Of a stretch of 13,974 nucleotides of DNA, positions 7,388 through 12,844 are shown piece after piece (position 1 is the stretch's first letter; each line of letters starts with the position of its first letter). The notes beneath the pieces were generated by a model. That model was not told where the DNA came from. It was given only the letters and a program-made list of their open reading frames with translations, and searched no databases. The DNA lies in contig JBFEYJ010000071.1 in the NCBI GenBank assembly GCA_041562215.1, positions 1 through 13,974 of the forward strand. The letters are read 5' to 3'. Source of the DNA: JBFEYJ01 sp041562215. Lineage in GTDB: Bacteria; Pseudomonadota; Gammaproteobacteria; Thiohalomonadales; Thiohalomonadaceae. The position numbers and the translations under genes were made by a program.

Positions 7388-8254
7388 ATGATCAAACGTT
7401 TGACCATTATTGGTGTCGGACTGATCGGCGGCTCATTGGCACGGGCGCTGAAGGCCGCCTCAGAGTGTGTCGAGGTGGTCGGTTACGGGCGCAATGCAGA
7501 TGCATTGCAGAAGGCGCTGAAGCTGGGTGTTATCGACCGCGCAGAGACAGATATCGCTGTCGCCGTGAGGGGGGCTGACGTGATTGTGCTCGGTGTGCCC
7601 GTCGGGGCAATGGAAACGGTGCTTGGAGAACTCCAGCCGTATCTCGAACCGCAGACTATCCTCACCGATGTAGGTAGTACAAAGGGCTCGGTGGTCGAGG
7701 CCGCCACTAAGGTATTCGGCAAGCTGCCGCCACGCTTCGTGCCCGGCCATCCCATTGCCGGGACTGAAATGAGTGGAGTAGAGGCCTCCTTTGCCGAGCT
7801 GTTTCAGAAGCGCCGCGTGATCCTCACCCCCGATGCGGGTACTGATAATGAGGCTCTAGAGACGGTGCGCGGCATGTGGCAACAGGCCGGCGCCGAGGTG
7901 ATCGACATGTCGGTCGAGCACCACGATGAGGTATTGGCTGCCACCAGCCATCTGCCTCACATGCTGGCTTTTACTTTGGTCGATACCCTGGCGGGCCTGG
8001 AAGATCACGATGACATTTTTCGGTTTGCCGCCGGTGGATTTCGGGACTTTACCCGCATCGCCTCCAGCAATCCGCAGATGTGGCACGACATCTGTCTCAA
8101 CAATCGTGATGCCCTGCTGAAGATTGTGCAACGTTTTACCTCTGAACTAACTACCCTGGCCACGGCTATCGAGAAGAGTGACAGTGAGGCAATCCTTGCC
8201 ACCTTCCAGCGTGCCAAGAGCGCGCGTGATGCCTATTGCGAAAAGAACTGTTAA
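7388..8254 (+). CDS. tyrA: Prephenate (or arogenate) dehydrogenase
   Basis: It carries out oxidative decarboxylation of prephenate, or possibly arogenate, leading to tyrosine. The protein has 288 residues and consists only of the core TyrA module, with no chorismate mutase and no C-terminal ACT domain. The Rossmann motif GVGLIG is at 9-14; DVGSTKG is at 94-100; the catalytic-region motif HPIAGTE starts at H121; HLPH is at 188-191; and a helical C-terminal domain contains GGFRDFTRIASSNP. The end of the second Rossmann strand reads GYGRN (32-36) instead of the aspartate usual in NAD-specific enzymes, pointing to NADP; this is inference. The ATG at 7388 follows the upstream stop by 4 bp and starts directly at the first strand. 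aroA follows after 11 bp. In Pseudomonas the two are fused; here they are separate. Confidence 0.95.
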   Translation: MIKRLTIIGVGLIGGSLARALKAASECVEVVGYGRNADALQKALKLGVIDRAETDIAVAVRGADVIVLGVPVGAMETVLGELQPYLEPQTILTDVGSTKGSVVEAATKVFGKLPPRFVPGHPIAGTEMSGVEASFAELFQKRRVILTPDAGTDNEALETVRGMWQQAGAEVIDMSVEHHDEVLAATSHLPHMLAFTLVDTLAGLEDHDDIFRFAAGGFRDFTRIASSNPQMWHDICLNNRDALLKIVQRFTSELTTLATAIEKSDSEAILATFQRAKSARDAYCEKNC

Positions 8255-8265
8255 GTGAATAAGCC

Positions 8266-9588
8266 ATGAGCTCTGACAAGATCATTACGTTTAGCATTCA
8301 ACCTGGCGGCAGATTGCGCGGTACACTGCGTGTGCCCGGCGATAAGTCCATCTCCCACCGTTCCATTATGCTCGGCTCGCTGGCTGAAGGTGTCACCGAG
8401 GTAAGCGGCTTTCTCGAAGGAGACGACAGTCTGGCCACTTTGCAGGCATTCCGTGACATGGGTGTGCAAATAGAGGGGCCTGAGCAGGGGAGGGTGACGA
8501 TCCGGGGTGTTGGCCTGTATGGGCTCAAAGCACCAGTGAAACCACTGGATCTGGGTAACTCAGGTACCTCCATGCGCCTACTGGCCGGTTTGATGGCGGG
8601 CCAGGCCTTTGATGTGGAGATGCATGGTGATGCCTCGCTCTCCAAACGACCGATGAAGCGGGTAACCGAGCCATTGGCCGCAATGGGGGCGAAGGTTGAG
8701 ACAACCGGGGCTGGTACACCGCCGCTGAAGATAACCGGCGGCCAGCAACTGCACGGTATCGACTACCACATGCCTGTGGCCTCGGCGCAGGTGAAATCCT
8801 GCCTGCTACTGGCCGGGCTCTATGCCGATTCGCCAACCTGCGTTACCGAACCGGCGCCGACTCGTGACCATACCGAGCGCATGCTGGCAGGTTTCGGCTA
8901 TCCGGTAAAGGTCGATGGGGCGACCGCCTGTGTCGAGCCGGGAGGCAAGCTTGGTGCGACGACTATCGATGTGCCCGCGGATATCTCATCGGCCACTTTT
9001 TTTATGGTCGGTGCGGCTATCGCCGAGGATTCTGACGTCACCCTGGAGCATGTCGGGATCAACCCCACGCGTATCGGTGTGATCAATATTCTGCGCTTGA
9101 TGGGCGCCGACCTGAGTGTAATCAACGAGCGTGAGGTTGGCGGTGAGCCGGTGGCCGATATCCGTGTCCGTTCCAGCAAGCTCAAGGGGATCCTGATTCC
9201 CGAGGAGCAGGTTCCACTGGCCATCGATGAGTTCCCGGCCCTGTTCGTTGCCGCCGCCTGTGCCGAGGGCGAGACTGTGCTCACCGGCGCCGAGGAGTTG
9301 CGGGTAAAGGAGTCTGATCGTATTCAGGTCATGGCCGATGGCCTGGTGGCTCTCGGCGCTGATGCCCGCGCGACTCCCGACGGTATCGTGATCCAGGGGG
9401 GGGCGATTGGCGGTGGTACTGTCGAAAGCCATGGTGACCATCGGATCGCTATGTCATTTGCTATGGCAGGACTACGTGCCTCAGGTGCGATCACCATTCT
9501 GGATTGCGCTAACGTCAACACCTCCTTCCCCGGTTTCGTGCAGCTGGCTGCCGACGCCGGTCTGAATATCTCCTCCGCCGAGGTCTGA
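8266..9588 (+). CDS. aroA: 5-enolpyruvylshikimate-3-phosphate (EPSP) synthase, class II-like
   Basis: It joins phosphoenolpyruvate to shikimate 3-phosphate, the sixth step of the shikimate pathway. The protein has 440 residues and two similar inverse alpha/beta domains. Visible motifs are PGDKSISHR (24-32), NSGTSMR (98-104), SAQVK (173-177), RDHTE (200-204), NPTR (266-269), DEFPAL (321-326), KESDR (348-352) and GDHRIAMS (390-397). GDKS, SAQVK, R-x-H-x-E and N-x-T-R together are the motif set used to define class II EPSP synthases, which differ from E. coli AroA and are often less sensitive to glyphosate. The position that is alanine in the tolerant CP4 enzyme is glycine here (G100), followed by L105. 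The ATG at 8266 is 11 bp after tyrA, and cmk starts 2 bp after the stop. Family assignment is secure; sensitivity is inference. Confidence 0.97.
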   Translation: MSSDKIITFSIQPGGRLRGTLRVPGDKSISHRSIMLGSLAEGVTEVSGFLEGDDSLATLQAFRDMGVQIEGPEQGRVTIRGVGLYGLKAPVKPLDLGNSGTSMRLLAGLMAGQAFDVEMHGDASLSKRPMKRVTEPLAAMGAKVETTGAGTPPLKITGGQQLHGIDYHMPVASAQVKSCLLLAGLYADSPTCVTEPAPTRDHTERMLAGFGYPVKVDGATACVEPGGKLGATTIDVPADISSATFFMVGAAIAEDSDVTLEHVGINPTRIGVINILRLMGADLSVINEREVGGEPVADIRVRSSKLKGILIPEEQVPLAIDEFPALFVAAACAEGETVLTGAEELRVKESDRIQVMADGLVALGADARATPDGIVIQGGAIGGGTVESHGDHRIAMSFAMAGLRASGAITILDCANVNTSFPGFVQLAADAGLNISSAEV

Positions 9589-9590
9589 TT

Positions 9591-10274
9591 ATGAGTAACT
9601 ATTCTGTTCCCGTGATCACCATTGACGGCCCCAGTGGCGTGGGCAAGGGCACAATCAGCCACTTGCTTGCGCGCAGGCTTGGCTGGCACTTCCTTGATAG
9701 CGGCGCGCTATATCGTCTCTCGGCACTAGCGGCCCAGCGCCATCGGATAGCGCTGGATGACGAGGCTGGGGTGGCTTCGGTGGCCGCTACACTGGATGTC
9801 GAATTTCTGGCTCAAGAGACGGACGGTATCAAGGTTATCTTGGAAAAACAGGATGTTAGTAACGAGATCCGCACCGAAGAGGCAGGGAATAACGCCTCGA
9901 AAGTGGCGGCGTTGCCGGCGGTGCGTGAGGCCTTGTTGCAACGCCAGCGCGATTTTGCCCGATTACCCGGGCTGATCGCCGATGGCCGCGACATGGGCAC
10001 GACGGTCTTCCCTAAGGCCAATGTGAAGTTCTTTTTGACGGCATCAGCACAGGAGCGGGCTGAAAGACGTTATAAGCAGTTGAAAGAAAAGGGGTTCAAT
10101 GCTAATCTGGTCAATCTGATCGAGGAGATCGAACAGCGTGATGAGCGAGATCGTACACGCAGTGCCTCCCCGCTCAGGCCGGCCGATGATGCCGTTACCA
10201 TCGATACCTCGACAAAAGGTGTCGAAGAGGTGTTTGCCGAGGTGCTTGCGCACTGCGGTGAGTTCATCGGCTGA
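9591..10274 (+). CDS. cmk: Cytidylate kinase
   Basis: It phosphorylates CMP and dCMP with ATP in the cytoplasm, recycling pyrimidine nucleotides. The protein has 227 residues, the usual length for the bacterial enzyme. The P-loop GPSGVGKGT is at 13-21. DSGALYR follows, then the CMP-binding DGRDMGTTVFP segment, and the lid region RDERDRTRSASPLRPADDA near the C-terminus. The ATG is 2 bp after the aroA stop, and its ribosome-binding site GAGG (9580-9583) lies inside aroA codons, so translation is probably coupled. cmk-rpsA adjacency is widely conserved in gammaproteobacteria. Confidence 0.97.
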   Translation: MSNYSVPVITIDGPSGVGKGTISHLLARRLGWHFLDSGALYRLSALAAQRHRIALDDEAGVASVAATLDVEFLAQETDGIKVILEKQDVSNEIRTEEAGNNASKVAALPAVREALLQRQRDFARLPGLIADGRDMGTTVFPKANVKFFLTASAQERAERRYKQLKEKGFNANLVNLIEEIEQRDERDRTRSASPLRPADDAVTIDTSTKGVEEVFAEVLAHCGEFIG

Positions 10275-10282
10275 ACCATGGG

Positions 10283-10306
10283 GTATATGCCGCTGACGGC
10301 ACATAC
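10283..10306 (+). other. Stem-loop in the cmk-rpsA gap
   Basis: GTAT (10283-10286) and TGCCG (10288-10292) pair with CGGCA (10297-10301) and ATAC (10303-10306), separated by one A-C mismatch, around the loop CTGA. This gives 9 base pairs. There is no T-run after it. It is the first of two hairpins between cmk and rpsA and may belong to the rpsA leader RNA, which in E. coli is structured and controlled by S1 itself; that parallel is inference. Confidence 0.4.
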
Positions 10307-10325
10307 AAATTGCAGGAACAACAAC

Positions 10326-10367
10326 CCGCCTTACTGCAGTTCAGGGTAATGCGGCTTTTTCTATTTT
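10326..10367 (+). terminator. Terminator- or attenuator-like hairpin with U-tract before rpsA
   Basis: CCGC (10326-10329) pairs with GCGG (10351-10354); after one mismatch TTAC (10331-10334) pairs with GTAA (10346-10349). A loop lies between, with an alternative inner CTG/CAG pairing. One base after the stem comes TTTTTCTATTTT (10356-10367), a good U-tract. It has the form of an intrinsic terminator for the cmk transcript. However, only 13 bases separate it from the rpsA ATG, which leaves no room for a new promoter. It therefore more likely acts as an attenuator, or the U-tract serves as an S1-binding translation enhancer. Confidence 0.55.
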
Positions 10368-10380
10368 AGGTTACCAAGCG

Positions 10381-12054
10381 ATGAGCGAAAGCTTTGCAGA
10401 ACTATTTGAAGAGAGCCTGAGCGCCACCCAAATGCGTCCCGGCTCCATTGTCACCGGAATCGTTGTATCTGTCGGCTCCGACATGGTCGTTGTTAATGCC
10501 GGACTCAAGTCCGAAGGCATGATCCCCGTCGAGCAGTTCCGTAACGAGAGCGGCGAGATTGAGGTTGCTGTCGGTGATGAAGTCGATGTTGCCCTGGAAG
10601 CCGTTGAAGACGGTTTCGGCGCTACCCGCCTCTCCCGCGAGAAGGCCAAGCGTGCCGAGTCCTGGACCCGCCTGGAAAAGGCGCACGATGCAGACGAAAC
10701 CGTTACCGGTCGGATCATCGACAAGGTCAAGGGTGGATTTACTGTCGAACTGCAGGATATCCGTGCCTTCCTGCCTGGCTCCCTGGTCGATGTACGCCCT
10801 GTTCGCGACACCGCTTACCTGGAAGGTAAGGACCTTGAATTCAAGGTGATCAAGCTCGATCGCAAACGTAACAATGTTGTTGTTTCCCGTCGCGCGGTTG
10901 TTGAAACCGAGTCCAGTGAAGAGCGCGAAGCGTTGTTGGCCAATCTGCAGGATGGCCAGGTCGTCAAGGGTATTGTCAAGAACCTGACCGATTACGGCGC
11001 CTTCGTTGACCTCGGCGGTATCGACGGGCTGCTGCATATCACGGATATGGCCTGGAAGCGCGTCAAGCATCCTAATGAAATCGTCAATGTCGGCGATGAG
11101 ATCGATGTCAAGGTGCTTAAGTTCGATCGTGAGCGTAACCGCGTCTCCCTCGGCCTCAAGCAACTGGGCGAGGATCCGTGGGAAGATATCACCCGTCGTT
11201 ATCCTGAAGGCACCCGTCTGTTCGGTAAGGTGACCAATCTCACCGATTATGGCTGCTTTGTGGAAATCGAAGAGGGCGTAGAGGGCTTGGTTCACGTCTC
11301 CGAAATGGACTGGACCAACAAGAATATCCACCCCTCCAAGGTTGTCCAGCTGGGTGATGAAGTTGAAGTTATGGTGCTGGATATCGATGCCGAGCGTCGT
11401 CGTATCTCACTGGGAATGAAGCAGTGCCAGGCCAATCCTTGGGAAGAGTTTGCAGCAACTCATAACAAGGGTGACAAGGTCTCCGGCAATATTAAGTCGA
11501 TTACCGACTTCGGTATCTTCATCGGACTTGATGGCAGTATCGACGGCCTGGTTCACCTGTCCGATATCTCCTGGAACGAAGCAGGAGAAGAGGCTGTTCA
11601 TACCTTCAAGAAGGGTGATGAAGTGGAGGCGGTCATTCTGGCCATCGATCCCGAGCGTGAGCGCATCTCCCTTGGCATCAAGCAGATGGAACAGGATCCG
11701 GTTTCCGACTTCGTCGGCGCACACCAGAAGGGCAGTATCGTTACCGGTACTGTGCGTGAAGTCGATGCGAAGGGTGCCGTTGTTGTTCTTTCCGATGGTG
11801 TGGAAGGCTACCTGCGTGCTTCCGAGCTTTCTCGTGATCGTGTGGAAGATGCCCGCAGCTTGCTGAAAGAGGGTGAAGAGGTCGAGGCCAAGTTTATTGG
11901 TGTTGATCGCAAAAACCGCACTATCAATCTCTCCATCAAGGCGAAGGATAGCGATGAAGAGCATGAAGCTGTTCAGGACTACAGGCGCTCTGCACCGGTG
12001 AACCCGACTCTGGGTGATCTGATTAAGGAGCAGATGGAAAATAAGGACGACTAA
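10381..12054 (+). CDS. rpsA: 30S ribosomal protein S1
   Basis: S1 is the large RNA-binding protein of the small subunit that unfolds mRNA leaders and helps start translation. The protein has 557 residues, equal to E. coli S1. Six S1 (OB-fold) repeats are visible at about 21-87, 105-171, 192-260, 277-347, 364-434 and 451-520. The third to fifth are most alike: G-x-V-x-G-x-V-x-x-[LI]-T-D-[YF]-G-x-F, then DGLVH and R-x-SLG-[LIM]-KQ. Repeats one and two form the divergent ribosome-binding part, and the tail is acidic. The start MSESFAELFEESL is the family start; only a short AGG (10368-10370) lies upstream, a weak ribosome-binding site typical of rpsA. In E. coli S1 represses its own translation; the structured leader here would allow the same, by inference. 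Confidence 0.98.
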   Translation: MSESFAELFEESLSATQMRPGSIVTGIVVSVGSDMVVVNAGLKSEGMIPVEQFRNESGEIEVAVGDEVDVALEAVEDGFGATRLSREKAKRAESWTRLEKAHDADETVTGRIIDKVKGGFTVELQDIRAFLPGSLVDVRPVRDTAYLEGKDLEFKVIKLDRKRNNVVVSRRAVVETESSEEREALLANLQDGQVVKGIVKNLTDYGAFVDLGGIDGLLHITDMAWKRVKHPNEIVNVGDEIDVKVLKFDRERNRVSLGLKQLGEDPWEDITRRYPEGTRLFGKVTNLTDYGCFVEIEEGVEGLVHVSEMDWTNKNIHPSKVVQLGDEVEVMVLDIDAERRRISLGMKQCQANPWEEFAATHNKGDKVSGNIKSITDFGIFIGLDGSIDGLVHLSDISWNEAGEEAVHTFKKGDEVEAVILAIDPERERISLGIKQMEQDPVSDFVGAHQKGSIVTGTVREVDAKGAVVVLSDGVEGYLRASELSRDRVEDARSLLKEGEEVEAKFIGVDRKNRTINLSIKAKDSDEEHEAVQDYRRSAPVNPTLGDLIKEQMENKDD

Positions 12055-12062
12055 TGTCGTAT

Positions 12063-12087
12063 CAGGGCTCGCCGATGGCGAGCCCTG
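12063..12087 (+). terminator. Perfect GC-rich hairpin after rpsA
   Basis: An 11-bp perfect stem (12063-12073 with 12077-12087) closes a GAT loop, starting 8 bases after the rpsA stop. It is very stable in appearance but is not followed by a T-run, so it is not a classical intrinsic terminator. Only 21 bases remain before ihfB, too few for a separate promoter downstream of it. It probably protects the rpsA mRNA end, marks a processing site, or causes partial termination. Confidence 0.5.
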
Positions 12088-12091
12088 CCTA

Positions 12092-12106
12092 CGCTTTCGG
12101 GAAGCG
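12092..12106 (+). promoter_or_regulatory. Small hairpin covering the ihfB ribosome-binding site
   Basis: CGCTT (12092-12096) pairs with AAGCG (12102-12106) around a TCGGG loop. The apparent Shine-Dalgarno of ihfB, GGGAAG (12099-12104), lies partly in the loop and partly in the 3' arm, and the start codon is two bases after the stem (12109). If formed in RNA, the hairpin would limit ribosome access to ihfB. Confidence 0.45.
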
Positions 12107-12108
12107 CC

Positions 12109-12426
12109 ATGACAAAATCAGAATTAATCGAAATACTCTCGCGCAAACAAGCACAATTGGCATACAAAGATGTAGAACTTGCGGTCAAGACTATTCTTGA
12201 GACCATGGGAAACTCTCTGGCCACTGGTGAGAGGATTGAGATTCGTGGTTTTGGCAGTTTTTCCCTTCACTATCGCCCACCTCGCATGGGGCGTAACCCC
12301 AAGACCGGCGAAGCCGTTGCACTCGGTCCAAAATATGTCCCTCACTTCAAACCGGGCAAGGAGTTGCGTGAGCGGGTCAATGATGGTCTGATCCAGGGCA
12401 ACGAGATTCAGCAAGAAACTGCCTGA
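12109..12426 (+). CDS. ihfB: Integration host factor subunit beta
   Basis: IhfB pairs with IhfA to form IHF, which binds specific DNA sites and bends them sharply, shaping the nucleoid, recombination and sigma54 promoters. The protein has 105 residues. The core matches E. coli IhfB strongly: MTKSELIE at the start, GERIEIRGFGSFSLHYR, then RNPKTG with the intercalating proline P64, and KYVPHFKPGKELRERVN. Relative to E. coli (94 residues) it has about 11 extra residues at the C-terminus, polar and glutamine-rich (ending IQQETA). rpsA-ihfB adjacency is conserved in gammaproteobacteria, which also argues for ihfB rather than hupB or ihfA. The start is fixed by GGGAAG upstream and by the conserved N-terminus. 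Confidence 0.97.
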   Translation: MTKSELIEILSRKQAQLAYKDVELAVKTILETMGNSLATGERIEIRGFGSFSLHYRPPRMGRNPKTGEAVALGPKYVPHFKPGKELRERVNDGLIQGNEIQQETA

Positions 12427-12494
12427 GTACACAGGATGCATGGCTGAATGGTTTACATCGCCGTTCACTCATTTCCGGCTTTCTGTTTCTACCG

Positions 12495-12523
12495 TTGGCT
12501 GCTTCACTGATTCCCAGTAATAT
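12495..12523 (+). promoter_or_regulatory. Possible sigma70 promoter for lapA-lapB
   Basis: TTGGCT (12495-12500) and TAATAT (12518-12523) are separated by exactly 17 bases; each matches 4 of 6 consensus positions. A start near 12530 would give a leader of about 20 bases with GGAG (12541-12544) before the lapA ATG at 12550. The position in the 123-bp ihfB-lapA gap is sensible, but the match is only moderate. Confidence 0.4.
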
Positions 12524-12549
12524 CACAGAGCTGATAGAGTGGAGTCACT

Positions 12550-12843
12550 ATGAAACGTCTGGTCATAATACTTTTTCTTCTTCTGATCGCCCTGATAGGT
12601 GCAAGTATTGCCTCTCTCAATGCCGGCGAAGTCACTTTCGATTATTATTTCTCAAGCATTACACTGCCCTTGGCGGTGCTGATTTTTATTGTGATTTGTA
12701 TCGGAGCCTTGGCTGGTGTGCTATTGAGTTTTGGCTTTGTTTTGACGATACGCCATGATCGCTCACGACTTCGCAAACGCCTGAAATTGTGTGAACAGGA
12801 GATAAAGAATCTGCGTGAGCTTCCTATAAAAGGACCATATTGA
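12550..12843 (+). CDS. lapA: LapA (YciS) inner-membrane protein, DUF1049 family
   Basis: LapA is a small inner-membrane partner of LapB in lipopolysaccharide assembly; its precise biochemical role is not settled. The protein has 97 residues, close to E. coli LapA (about 100). Two hydrophobic helices are visible (about 4-21 and 39-66), joined by a short loop with the family-like segment NAGEVTFDYYF. A basic, coiled-coil-like cytoplasmic tail follows (about 67-92, RHDRSRLRKRLKLCEQEIKNL). GGAG at 12541-12544 supports the start. lapB begins one base after the lapA stop, the standard lapA-lapB operon layout, and this context makes the name more certain than the short sequence alone. Confidence 0.9.
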   Translation: MKRLVIILFLLLIALIGASIASLNAGEVTFDYYFSSITLPLAVLIFIVICIGALAGVLLSFGFVLTIRHDRSRLRKRLKLCEQEIKNLRELPIKGPY

Positions 12844-12844
12844 T

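Noticed and set aside
10402..11331. 309-codon minus-strand open frame
   Set aside because: Fully antisense to rpsA, with no domain pattern; the GA-rich S1 coding sequence keeps the opposite strand free of stops.
12460..12490. GCCG (12460-12463) / CGGC (12476-12479) stem followed by a T-rich stretch after ihfB, as a terminator
   Set aside because: Only 4 base pairs with a 12-base loop and an interrupted T-run; too weak to call.
12495..12758. 87-codon plus-strand frame overlapping lapA
   Set aside because: Different frame from lapA, no motif, and lapA has a ribosome-binding site and family-like sequence.
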